The notes below the pieces were generated by a model. That model ran no database searches, was not told the origin of the DNA, and saw nothing but the letters and a program-made list of their open reading frames with translations. A stretch of DNA of 64,000 nucleotides, taken from positions 1-64,000 of IMG/VR virus record IMGVR_UViG_3300025849_000031. The stretch is one strand, 5' to 3'. This document shows positions 39,643 to 46,186 of the stretch, one piece after another. The number at the start of each line of letters is the position of its first letter. Position 1 is the first letter of the stretch. This stretch comes from a virus. The position numbers and the translations under genes were made by a program.

Positions 39643-40296
39643 ATGAAAGTAAATCTAGTTTCTTATTCACAAGTACCAGATGATAGTGAACTACCAAATG
39701 ATATGCTTCAACTTGTTGCGTATTGTGCACGAGTATCGAATCCCAGTAATCAAAACAATACTGAGACTTCAGAGAAGCTAGTTAAGTATCTTATTAAGCA
39801 CAAACATTGGTCACCTTTAGAGATGGTCAATGTTTGCTTAGAGATCGATACTACTCGCGATATTGCACGACAATTATTACGCCATCGATCATTTACGTTT
39901 CAAGAGTTCTCTCAACGATATGCAAATCCTGATGAAGGCTTTGATAATATGTTTGAGAAGCGTGAAGCTCGATTACAAGATGAAAAGAACAGGCAAAATT
40001 CTGTAGTGACTGATGATGAAGCTATTGCGCATGAATGGTTTAGGATTCAAAGCCGAGTAGAGTATATGGCTGCCAAATGTTATAAAGAGGCATTGGCCTT
40101 AGGTATCGCAAAGGAACAAGCAAGAGCGTTATTGCCTGAAGGTCTTACGAAGTCTCGTTTATATGTAAATGGTACGCTACGATCATGGTTACATTATATT
40201 GATCTACGTTCTTCTAACGGTACTCAGCTTGAGCATTGTGAGATCGCAAAGGCTTGTGGAGAAGTTATATATAAACTATTCCCTATGGAAGAGTAA
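39643..40296 (+). CDS. thyX: Flavin-dependent thymidylate synthase ThyX
   Basis: It methylates dUMP to dTMP using FAD and methylene-tetrahydrofolate without producing dihydrofolate. It has 217 residues. The signature RHRSFTFQEFSQRY (RHRxxx...SxR) and EQARALLPEGLTKSRLYVNGTLRSWLHYIDLR are diagnostic. With dCMP deaminase (31716) it forms the thymidylate branch while gp42 takes dCMP to hm-dCMP. The stop codon abuts the first tRNA. Confidence 0.97.
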   Translation: MKVNLVSYSQVPDDSELPNDMLQLVAYCARVSNPSNQNNTETSEKLVKYLIKHKHWSPLEMVNVCLEIDTTRDIARQLLRHRSFTFQEFSQRYANPDEGFDNMFEKREARLQDEKNRQNSVVTDDEAIAHEWFRIQSRVEYMAAKCYKEALALGIAKEQARALLPEGLTKSRLYVNGTLRSWLHYIDLRSSNGTQLEHCEIAKACGEVIYKLFPMEE

Positions 40297-40297
40297 C

Positions 40298-40374
40298 GCC
40301 CTCTTAGCTCATTCTGGTAGAGCAGCTGACTTGTAATCAGCAGGTGATCCGTTCGAATCGGATAGAGGGCTCCA
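40298..40374 (+). tRNA. tRNA-Thr (anticodon TGT), CCA encoded
   Basis: GCCCTCT/AGAGGGC acceptor arm (7 bp), D arm GCTC/GAGC, anticodon arm GCTGA-CTTGTAA-TCAGC, T arm ATCCG-TTCGAAT-CGGAT, discriminator T and genomic CCA at 40372-40374. It starts two bases after the thyX stop. Confidence 0.95.
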
Positions 40375-40495
40375 ATATTGGGTTTCATTCCCCAACTAAA
40401 ATAAATGAATGAATGGTGCCCAGAGAGAGTGCAAAATGGCAATTCCTGAAGTCATTAAGGATTGGGAGATCCCGGTCGAAGAAGGAAACTATAAT

Positions 40496-40570
40496 TCCGA
40501 AGTAGCTCAGTGGTAGAGCAGTTGACTGTTAATCAATTGGCCGTTGGTTCGACCCCAACCTTCGGAGCCA
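40496..40570 (+). tRNA. tRNA-Asn (anticodon GTT), CCA encoded
   Basis: TCCGAAG/CTTCGGA acceptor arm, D arm GCTC/GAGC, anticodon arm TTGA-CTGTTAA-TCAA, T arm GTTGG-TTCGACC-CCAAC, discriminator G and CCA at 40568-40570. The 121 bp before it hold no gene I can support. Confidence 0.95.
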
Positions 40571-40630
40571 ATATATGACCTTGGACCGTTATATCAGAAT
40601 GACTGCGCTGTAAAGACAGTCCCATCTTCA

Positions 40631-40706
40631 GGGCCCATAGCATAACGGTTAATGCACCCGACTCATAATCGGTAGACTCTTGGTTCAAATCCAAGTGGGC
40701 CCACCA
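40631..40706 (+). tRNA. tRNA with CAT anticodon (Ile2 or elongator Met), CCA encoded
   Basis: GGGCCCA/TGGGCCC acceptor arm, anticodon loop CTCATAA on a CCGA/TCGG stem, T arm CTTGG-TTCAAAT-CCAAG, discriminator A, CCA at 40704-40706. The CGACTCATAATCG arm resembles E. coli tRNA-Ile2 (lysidine-modified CAT) more than elongator Met, but this cannot be settled by eye. Confidence 0.9.
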
Positions 40707-40717
40707 TATAACTTTTA

Positions 40718-40733
40718 GTTATAACCTTATAAC
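40718..40733 (+). repeat. Inverted-repeat regulatory element, copy 2
   Basis: GTTATAA-CC-TTATAAC is a perfect 7-bp inverted repeat 31 bp upstream of the next -35 box, followed by an AAATTAATCTAAAAA tract. It matches the elements at 16127 and 40849 in core (GTTATA...TATAAC) and in position relative to a promoter. Confidence 0.6.
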
Positions 40734-40763
40734 AAATTAATCTAAAAAGAATGCACAAAAGTG

Positions 40764-40792
40764 TGTACACCAGCGGTTACCTATGGTATAAT
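40764..40792 (+). promoter_or_regulatory. Early-type promoter, duplicated cassette without an intact gene
   Basis: TGTACA (40764-40769), 17-bp spacer, TATAAT (40787-40792). The ATG after its leader (40826) opens only a nine-codon ORF ending at 40855, so the gene body seems missing and transcription continues into the next cassette. Confidence 0.85.
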
Positions 40793-40816
40793 GGCTATAT
40801 AAATTAATGAAACAGG
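40776..40816 (+). repeat. 41-bp direct repeat of the 18803-18843 promoter/leader
   Basis: The stretch from GTTACC through the -10 box and the ATGAAACAGG leader is identical to 18803-18843 upstream of the AAA+ gene. A third, slightly diverged copy of the leader (40925-40961 against 18821-18857, one mismatch) precedes the 40957 gene. Confidence 0.85.
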
Positions 40817-40835
40817 GATTAAAAAATGAATATCC

Positions 40836-40864
40836 CTTATATCAAAAAGTTATAAGCATATAAC
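40836..40864 (+). repeat. Inverted-repeat regulatory element, copy 3
   Basis: A 21-bp stretch at 40836-40856 is identical to 16114-16134. GTTATA-AGCA-TATAAC (40849-40864) is a perfect 6-bp inverted repeat, and AAAATGATTTAAATAAAGTG follows upstream of the next -35 box, matching copy 1. Confidence 0.65.
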
Positions 40865-40894
40865 AAAATGATTTAAATAAAGTGTAAATAAGTG

Positions 40895-40923
40895 TGTACA
40901 TTTACGATAAACTAACTTATAAT
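40895..40923 (+). promoter_or_regulatory. Early-type promoter upstream of the 40957 gene
   Basis: TGTACA (40895-40900), 17-bp spacer, TATAAT (40918-40923). Its leader is nearly identical to that of the AAA+ gene. Confidence 0.88.
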
Positions 40924-40956
40924 AGCTATATAAATTAATCAAACAGGACTTATATT

Positions 40957-41229
40957 ATGAAAGCATCAATTCTTAAAGCAATCAACTCGATCGGCTCAAT
41001 GGAAGAAATGAATGACGTTATTGATCTGATTAGGTTAAAGCAGAAATCACTTAAAACTGAAGCTAGTCGTTCAGTGAAATCTACAATTATGAGAGGCTCA
41101 AAGGTTACAGTTTCTGGTCGAAAAGCAAATGGTATTGGTACGATTTTGGATATCAAACGTACTAAGGCTATTGTTGAAATCAACGGTGAACGTTGGAATG
41201 TTCCACTAACTTTAATCCAAGCTGCTTAA
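40957..41229 (+). CDS. Small protein with KOW/SH3-like C-terminal domain
   Basis: A 90-residue protein. The N-terminal helix is SILKAINSIGSMEEMNDVIDLIRLKQKSLKTEA, and the C-terminal barrel has RGSKVTVSGRKANGIGTILDIKRTKAIVEINGERWNVPLTLI. The KVxV..G..G.I..I...KAxV.....WxVP pattern is that of small SH3/KOW folds that bind nucleic acid or RNA polymerase. It has a strong early promoter with a duplicated leader, which suggests an early regulatory role (inference). Confidence 0.82.
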   Translation: MKASILKAINSIGSMEEMNDVIDLIRLKQKSLKTEASRSVKSTIMRGSKVTVSGRKANGIGTILDIKRTKAIVEINGERWNVPLTLIQAA

Positions 41230-41238
41230 TCGCAGCTT
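41219..41238 (+). terminator. Hairpin overlapping the stop codon of the KOW-like gene
   Basis: AAGCTGC (41219-41225) pairs with GCAGCTT (41232-41238) over a TTAATC loop holding the stop codon. A C/T-rich tract follows rather than a T run, so termination may be partial. Confidence 0.5.
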
Positions 41239-41275
41239 CATCCTCCTCCCCTTTGAATTATAGAGAGAATATATT

Positions 41276-41464
41276 ATGAATAAAGAATTACTTGAAAGAG
41301 AATCATACAACGAGCAGATGGCTGAGCAACGAGCGAATGGCATTGCGGTTATCACATTCGATGAGTGGCAAGCTCGCAACAAAGCTCGTGCTGAGTTCTT
41401 TAAGAATTGGAATGCGGTTAGAGAAGAGACCGCTGAAATGGTTGCTGAAGCGAGGTGTTCATAA
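41276..41464 (+). CDS. Hypothetical 62-residue phage protein
   Basis: A charged, helical protein (MNKELLERESYNEQMAEQRANGIAVITFDEWQARNKARAEFFKNWNAVREE). GAGAGAA precedes the ATG. No recognised family. It starts a run of small genes of similar composition. Confidence 0.75.
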   Translation: MNKELLERESYNEQMAEQRANGIAVITFDEWQARNKARAEFFKNWNAVREETAEMVAEARCS

Positions 41465-41758
41465 TTGAATAGCTTTCAAATGGTTAAAGATACCCTTAAC
41501 GATATTGTACGAGAAGAGGCTGCCGCATATGAAGAGCAGATCAAAAGTTATCGTAGAACTATCAATACTCATGCAACCCCTTGGCAAAAAGAATCATATG
41601 AGAAGGCTATAGGTTTCGGTTGGTATTTAACCTTTGTAGATTTTATTGGCAATTCATGTGATGATATAACAATTCAATTAGAGAGATCTGATAATAAGAA
41701 GACTCTAATTATTAATCGTGATGGTTCATCTTCACGCAAAACCCGACTATTTGATTAA
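41465..41758 (+). CDS. Hypothetical 97-residue phage protein (TTG start)
   Basis: It opens MNSFQMVKDTLNDIVREEAAAYEEQIKSYRRTINTHATPWQKESYEKAIGFGWYLTF. TTG 41465 directly follows the previous stop and has GAGGTG about eight bases upstream; the in-frame ATG at 41480 has no ribosome site. Helical N-terminal half, beta-like C-terminal half. Function unknown. Confidence 0.7.
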   Translation: MNSFQMVKDTLNDIVREEAAAYEEQIKSYRRTINTHATPWQKESYEKAIGFGWYLTFVDFIGNSCDDITIQLERSDNKKTLIINRDGSSSRKTRLFD

Positions 41759-41768
41759 GGAATATATT

Positions 41769-42086
41769 ATGAGAAGCAAATCTTTTGTTTTTACTGCTGA
41801 TATTAATTCAGTATGGGACATGCAGCAAATTGCAATGTTAAGATCTTCAATTAAAAGAGTTAATGCACTGGCTAAAGAAACTGATCATATGAACGAATAT
41901 CGATATGATCATGGCTATGATGATATTTTAACTCCAGAACTCCCAAGGTATCGGGTTTCATTGATGCCTCGTGGTCCTCGTAGAGCAGCTGCTATTGCTG
42001 ACGGCCGTAGCCCAAGATCTTATGATTCAACTCTACCAATTAGACATGCTGAAACGATTGATGTATACATTCATGAAAGAAGGTAA
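41769..42086 (+). CDS. Hypothetical 105-residue phage protein
   Basis: MRSKSFVFTADINSVWDMQQIAMLRSSIKRVNALAKETDHMNEYRYDHG, then a basic PRYRVSLMPRGPRRAAAIADGRSPRSYDSTLPIRHAETIDVYIHERR. Arg-rich and probably beta-containing; no family recognised. AAGGAATATATT precedes ATG 41769. Confidence 0.75.
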   Translation: MRSKSFVFTADINSVWDMQQIAMLRSSIKRVNALAKETDHMNEYRYDHGYDDILTPELPRYRVSLMPRGPRRAAAIADGRSPRSYDSTLPIRHAETIDVYIHERR

Positions 42087-42090
42087 TATT

Positions 42091-42198
42091 ATGAACGAAG
42101 AAAATACTGTACCTGAAGATGTAAGAGAAGAAGATCTTTGTATTTGTGGCGAACTTCTTACTCAAGATCATTATGAACACATGGCTAAAGGACATTAA
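42091..42198 (+). CDS. 35-residue protein with Cys/His motif
   Basis: ATG 42091 after AGAAGGTAATATT encodes an acidic N-terminus and DLCICGELLTQDHYEHMAKGH. The CxC...H...H spacing could bind zinc. It lies 4 bp after one gene and one base before the next. Function unknown. Confidence 0.55.
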   Translation: MNEENTVPEDVREEDLCICGELLTQDHYEHMAKGH

Positions 42199-42199
42199 T

Positions 42200-42580
42200 A
42201 TGACTGATTCAAACGTAAAATTATTACATAACTCTTTACAAACTCCTGATGGTACTATATTGGTTTCACGCAGTCGACATGATTATACATCATATGAAGA
42301 TGCTAATGGTAAAACATATATGATTGATGGTGGTTTAGATTATGTCAGATGCTCTGCCAATGGGGATGAAGTACACTTGACCGTATGGTCTGATAACTCA
42401 CACGAAACAATCCGTGAACGAGTTGAGTGGGGTACTTATGGTCCAAATGGAGATCAACCTCTTAAGTATGTCAAAATTAAAGATATGACAACCGAGCATC
42501 TTGAAGCTTGTGTAAGAACTCAGCCAGGTGCTAAAATGTTTGATGTATTTGTTACCGAACTAACCTATAGGGGATCATAG
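42200..42580 (+). CDS. Conserved phage protein of unknown function
   Basis: A 126-residue protein: LLHNSLQTPDGTILVSRSRHDYTSYEDANGKTYMIDGGLDYVRCSANGDE, then RERVEWGTYGPNGDQPLKYVKIKDMTTEHLEACV. This pattern (SxxTPDGTxLxSRxRHDY...YMxDGGxDYxR...WGTxGxNGDQPLKYVxLxDM) is widespread in phages, always uncharacterised. ATG 42200 is preferred to an upstream in-frame start within the preceding gene. Confidence 0.82.
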   Translation: MTDSNVKLLHNSLQTPDGTILVSRSRHDYTSYEDANGKTYMIDGGLDYVRCSANGDEVHLTVWSDNSHETIRERVEWGTYGPNGDQPLKYVKIKDMTTEHLEACVRTQPGAKMFDVFVTELTYRGS

Positions 42581-42582
42581 TC

Positions 42583-42723
42583 GTGCATGAATTGCTAGAC
42601 GGATTGTATGGATTATTCCTCGCCGTAGGTTGTTTAGTAGGATATATCGCCGTGTGTGACTTATATAGTCATGTAAAACGTAGAATTATTAATAAGAGAT
42701 ATGGTTATGATCGAAAATCCTGA
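42583..42723 (+). CDS. 46-residue single-pass membrane protein (GTG start)
   Basis: GTG 42583 with AGGGGA upstream. The hydrophobic segment GLYGLFLAVGCLVGYIAVCDLY is followed by a basic tail (HVKRRIINKRYGYDRKS). It overlaps the next gene by 23 bp. Function unknown; the call rests on the ribosome site and the clear membrane-plus-basic-tail pattern. Confidence 0.5.
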   Translation: MHELLDGLYGLFLAVGCLVGYIAVCDLYSHVKRRIINKRYGYDRKS

Positions 42724-42883
42724 CATCGCCCGATTTATAATATTTGCATTTTGTGCAGCCGGCGCATCATATACATCATATATGCGAGGTGTAGTGGTAG
42801 GTGCTGAACAAACAATAGATATTTTAGAAGCATCGCAAATCATTCAAGTAAATGACAATGGAGAAATAGAACCGTATAAATAG
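42701..42883 (+). CDS. 60-residue membrane-associated protein
   Basis: MVMIENPDIARFIIFAFCAAGASYTSYMRGVVVGAEQTIDILEASQ: one N-terminal hydrophobic helix, then an amphipathic helix and a polar end. Two in-frame ATGs (42701, 42707) are possible. The late promoter at 42875 overlaps its last codons. Confidence 0.65.
   Translation: MVMIENPDIARFIIFAFCAAGASYTSYMRGVVVGAEQTIDILEASQIIQVNDNGEIEPYK
42875..42882 (+). promoter_or_regulatory. T4-type late promoter box opening the internal-protein block
   Basis: An exact TATAAATA lies 32 bp before the ATG at 42914, ahead of a long chain of tightly packed genes reaching about 52.7 kb. ACTAAGAGG is the ribosome site. Confidence 0.87.
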
Positions 42884-42913
42884 TTATAATACTAGTATTA
42901 CTAAGAGGTTCGC

Positions 42914-44299
42914 ATGATCAATTTTAATAGCTATCAGCCGATTACCGAAGGCGTCAAGCTTACACCTGCAGAGTTAACTAAACCTAATGGTGTCACGGGG
43001 GAAGATCGAGTTGATATTCTACTTCGCCTCATTAAAGATGGAAAGCCATTAGAGTTAGCTAAGGGTGGAACATTCGTTGTCACTGATATTGAACATGCTG
43101 TTGCTGGCATTGAAGCTTGGAAGAAAAATAAGTCTGATAAAAAACAAGCAATTGCTCTTAAAGGCGATAACGATGCGTTTATCACATCGTCTGATCTTAA
43201 GAAGGCTAAAGTCTTTGGTGGTGGGGGTGGTGCTGGAGGCGGTACTCTAAATACCAAAAATACTGAATCTCATCAGTGTGTAATGATCCAGGCAATGTTA
43301 GATCATGGCATTCAATCTGAAGAGTTCTTCACGGATGATATAATGAAAGCTGCTTATAAAAAGGTATTCGTTGATGCATCACTTGATGAAGTACTAAGTG
43401 TAGGTGACAACTGGATAGCCTCTTCATATCAATCAGCCATGTTGCTTATTAAGAATGGTTATGTTAACAAAGGTATGACCTTCCATCGTGGCGACAAAGT
43501 CATGGCTCAAATCTATGCTAAAAAGAATATTGCATTTAAGAACAGTGGATTCCCTAATCTAAAAGATGATAAGTGGAATCCTGGTGATATCTGGGCTGTA
43601 GCAAAGAATTTTAATGTTAAGAAAGAACTTGGCGATGACAGTGTTAAAACCCTCAACCTTGATATCCTAGAGCATTTCGTCAATCGTCGATTGGTTGGTA
43701 TATCACTTAAGATAGTTAAGAAGAAAGGTAAGTTTGTCGAAATGAATGTTCAACGTCCACCCGATGTAGATGATCATAAAGTAAAAGAGATCTTATTACA
43801 AGGTAAAAGCCGTGGTGATTTTTGGTCTACTAAAGGCGGAACGGTTGTATACGATGTAGGTGAACTTATGCTTAAGGATAATAGCGCTGGTGGATCTGTT
43901 AAGATGGAACTCAAAGGTAAGACTGCTCGAGGGGGTGGTGCCGGTTGGGGTATCATAATGGATGCTATGAAGCAAGTCTTTGGTCGCGCTCCTGCTCCTA
44001 AGTTTAAAGCTGACGTATTCTCTGTTGCTAAAAAGATCGTAAAAGGTGATAAGAAATCAATTGAAAAGTTTTGGAAGATGTATAACCACTTCTATTCAAA
44101 CGATACCTATGAAAACTTCTTAGCTAATCTAGAAAAGAAAGACCAGTTTTGGATTTCAGCCAAGCTAGGTGTTATGATTATATGTTATGAAGTATCAAAA
44201 AATACAGGCCCTAAGTCGAATAGGCTTATTACTAAGGTTGTTAACTATGCTGGATCAAAGGCAGAAGATTCAAGCTCGTACATTAAGGTATATGAATAA
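42914..44299 (+). CDS. Putative capsid-internal protein, 461 residues
   Basis: The N-terminus MINFNSYQPITEGVKL carries ITE|G (residues 10-13), a T4 prohead-protease type site after a short leader. The rest is Lys-rich with a glycine stretch (GGGGGAGGG about 102-110), VDASLDEVLSVGDNWIASSYQSAMLLI and a RGGGAGWGIIMDAMKQVFG region. No enzymatic motif is recognised. Its late promoter, leader and place at the head of a series of leader-bearing genes suggest an internal head protein. It shares one base with the next gene. Confidence 0.75.
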   Translation: MINFNSYQPITEGVKLTPAELTKPNGVTGEDRVDILLRLIKDGKPLELAKGGTFVVTDIEHAVAGIEAWKKNKSDKKQAIALKGDNDAFITSSDLKKAKVFGGGGGAGGGTLNTKNTESHQCVMIQAMLDHGIQSEEFFTDDIMKAAYKKVFVDASLDEVLSVGDNWIASSYQSAMLLIKNGYVNKGMTFHRGDKVMAQIYAKKNIAFKNSGFPNLKDDKWNPGDIWAVAKNFNVKKELGDDSVKTLNLDILEHFVNRRLVGISLKIVKKKGKFVEMNVQRPPDVDDHKVKEILLQGKSRGDFWSTKGGTVVYDVGELMLKDNSAGGSVKMELKGKTARGGGAGWGIIMDAMKQVFGRAPAPKFKADVFSVAKKIVKGDKKSIEKFWKMYNHFYSNDTYENFLANLEKKDQFWISAKLGVMIICYEVSKNTGPKSNRLITKVVNYAGSKAEDSSSYIKVYE

Positions 44300-44673
44300 T
44301 GGATAAGTTCTTAGAGTATTACGACGAAAAAAGTAACTTTGGTTTATATGAGGGAACTCGTGTCCCATTGGATAGCCCAATGATTGAAGCATCTGAACCA
44401 GAACTCAATTCACCAAAGCGTAGCAGCGGTAAAAAGAAATACGTTGTATATGTAAATAATCCTAAAACCGGTAATGTTAAGAAGATCGAGTTTGGTGATG
44501 AGAAAGGTGGACTTACATCAAAGATTAGTGATAGAGATGCAGCAAGAAACTTTGCAGCTCGTCATAACTGTGATACTAAAACTGATAAAACAAAAGCAGG
44601 CTATTGGGCATGTCGTTTACCAAAGTATGCAAGCAATTTGGGATTAAAAGGTGGTGGAAATTATTTCTGGTAA
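44299..44673 (+). CDS. DUF5872-like phage protein, candidate internal protein
   Basis: A 124-residue protein: a leader-like start MDKFLEYYDEKSNFGLYEGT (LYE|G about residues 16-19), an acidic linker, then KKYVVYVNNPKTGNVKKIEFGDEKGGLTSKISDRDAARNFAARHNCDTKTDKTKAGYWACRLPKYA. The C-terminal half matches the DUF5872 pattern seen in many T4-like phages (VYVkNPKTGNVKKV.FG...RkSFrARHNC...KTkaGYWsCR), function unknown. Basic, so DNA contact in the head is plausible. Confidence 0.8.
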   Translation: MDKFLEYYDEKSNFGLYEGTRVPLDSPMIEASEPELNSPKRSSGKKKYVVYVNNPKTGNVKKIEFGDEKGGLTSKISDRDAARNFAARHNCDTKTDKTKAGYWACRLPKYASNLGLKGGGNYFW

Positions 44674-44914
44674 TCCATACGTTGATAATGGTAACATAAG
44701 AACATTCGATATTAATCAACCAGCTACAGATTATGTGTGGCACCGAGATCAAGAAGATCGAACAATTAAAATACTAGAAGGCGAAGGTTGGCAATTGCAA
44801 ATAGAAACTTGCTTACCTTTTCTCTTAAATGTAAATGAAGAGATTACTATACCACGTGGAGTATATCATCGACTCATAAAAGGTTATAACACATTAAGGA
44901 TAGAAATTATATGA
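44651..44914 (+). CDS. Cupin-like small protein (GTG start)
   Basis: An 87-residue protein. VWHRDQEDRTIKILEGEGWQLQIETCLPFLLNVNEEITIPRGVYHRLIKG has the cupin layout (HRD...E...G...P.G.yHr.) of a beta-barrel common in phages. GTG 44651, inside the preceding gene with AAAAGGTG upstream, is the likely start. It has no protease-site leader, unlike its neighbours. Function unknown. Confidence 0.75.
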   Translation: MVEIISGNPYVDNGNIRTFDINQPATDYVWHRDQEDRTIKILEGEGWQLQIETCLPFLLNVNEEITIPRGVYHRLIKGYNTLRIEII

Positions 44915-46155
44915 GATCATTAAAAGGCTATCTATCAGAAGCTGCTGGTAAGAATACTCACATGACCCATATTGAGGACCTTGTTCTCGATGGTGGTGTA
45001 AAAGGTGCTCGTCAAGCAATCAATGCATTGCGTTCTTTACGTGATATGTTATCTGGTAGTGCTAAGAGTTCTACTGATGTAACCGTTAAGTGGGACGGAG
45101 CTCCTGCTGTGTTTGCTGGTGAAGATCCAATTACCGGTGAGTTCTTTGTTGCAAAGAAAGGTGTATTCAATGCCAACCCTAAAGTATATAAGAGCCATGC
45201 AGAGATTGATGCAGACACCTCTGGTGACCTCTCTAAGAAGTTAAAGATGGCCTTTGATAATCTAAAGGGGTTAGGTATTAAAGGTGTTATTCAAGGTGAC
45301 TTCATGTATGATAAGTCAGACCTTGGATCGGAAACAATTGATGGAGTAAAGTATACTACTTTCCATCCTAATACGATTGTCTATGCTGTACCAAAAGGCA
45401 GTGCAATGGAGAAAGAAATATCCAAAGCTGAGATCGGTATTGTATGGCATACTGTATATACTGGTGCAACATACGAAACAATGAGAGCTGAGTTTGGTAG
45501 ATCAATTGCTTCTAAACTTAAGCCATCAAGCAAAGTGTGGTCAGTTGATGCTACGCTTCCTGATCTATCTGGTACCGCTACGATGACAGCAAAGGAAACT
45601 GCGGCGGTCACTGCTCATCTATCAAATGCTGGTAAGTTATTTAGAGAAATCTCTGGTAGTGTATTAAAAGAGATCGAACAGAATAAAGAATTGAATCTAA
45701 TCATTAATACATATAATAATACAAAGGTTAGAGCAAATGTCCGTATCACTAATACTGAAGCACATACAAAAGGTTTAATTGATTTTGTTAATCAACGATA
45801 TGCTAAACAGATTGATAAACTAAAGTCAGATAAAGGTAAGCAAAAGAAAGAAACACAGCGTGATGAATTATTAAAGTTTTTTGACAAAAAGAACATAAAA
45901 ACATTGAAAAAAGTGTTCGATTTGCAAAATTCTGTGGTAGATGCAAAATTAATTATTATAAATAAACTAAACGGTCTATCAAATATTAATACATTTGTTA
46001 AGACTAGTTCCGGATTTAAGGTAACCAACCCTGAAGGTTTTGTTGCTATAGATCGTATGGAAGGTGGCGCTGTAAAGTTAGTTGATCGATTAGAATTTTC
46101 GACTAACAATTTCAGTAAAGATATTATTAAAGGGTGGGACTCTCCGAGTCGATAA
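44911..46155 (+). CDS. Ligase-like nucleotidyltransferase with head-targeting leader
   Basis: A 414-residue protein. Leader MRSLKGYLSEAAG has LSE|A at 8-11. The core has VTVKWDGAPA (motif I K60-W-D-G63), GVIQGDFMYD (motif III-like), EGFVAID (motif IV) and AVKLVDRL (motif V Lys), the ordered motifs of covalent ATP-dependent DNA/RNA ligases and capping enzymes. The family in T4-like phages is uncharacterised (DUF6267-type). If the leader is cleaved by gp21, the enzyme would be carried in the virion and could seal genome ends or nicks on entry. Confidence 0.75.
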   Translation: MRSLKGYLSEAAGKNTHMTHIEDLVLDGGVKGARQAINALRSLRDMLSGSAKSSTDVTVKWDGAPAVFAGEDPITGEFFVAKKGVFNANPKVYKSHAEIDADTSGDLSKKLKMAFDNLKGLGIKGVIQGDFMYDKSDLGSETIDGVKYTTFHPNTIVYAVPKGSAMEKEISKAEIGIVWHTVYTGATYETMRAEFGRSIASKLKPSSKVWSVDATLPDLSGTATMTAKETAAVTAHLSNAGKLFREISGSVLKEIEQNKELNLIINTYNNTKVRANVRITNTEAHTKGLIDFVNQRYAKQIDKLKSDKGKQKKETQRDELLKFFDKKNIKTLKKVFDLQNSVVDAKLIIINKLNGLSNINTFVKTSSGFKVTNPEGFVAIDRMEGGAVKLVDRLEFSTNNFSKDIIKGWDSPSR

Positions 46156-46186
46156 CCTTTAGATGGGAACCGAGGAAATAAAAAGA

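Noticed and set aside
40375-40495. Small ORFs (14 and 26 codons) between tRNA-Thr and tRNA-Asn
   Set aside because: Short, with weak ribosome sites; the longer one runs into the tRNA-Asn gene. More likely untranslated spacer; no tRNA fold could be built either.
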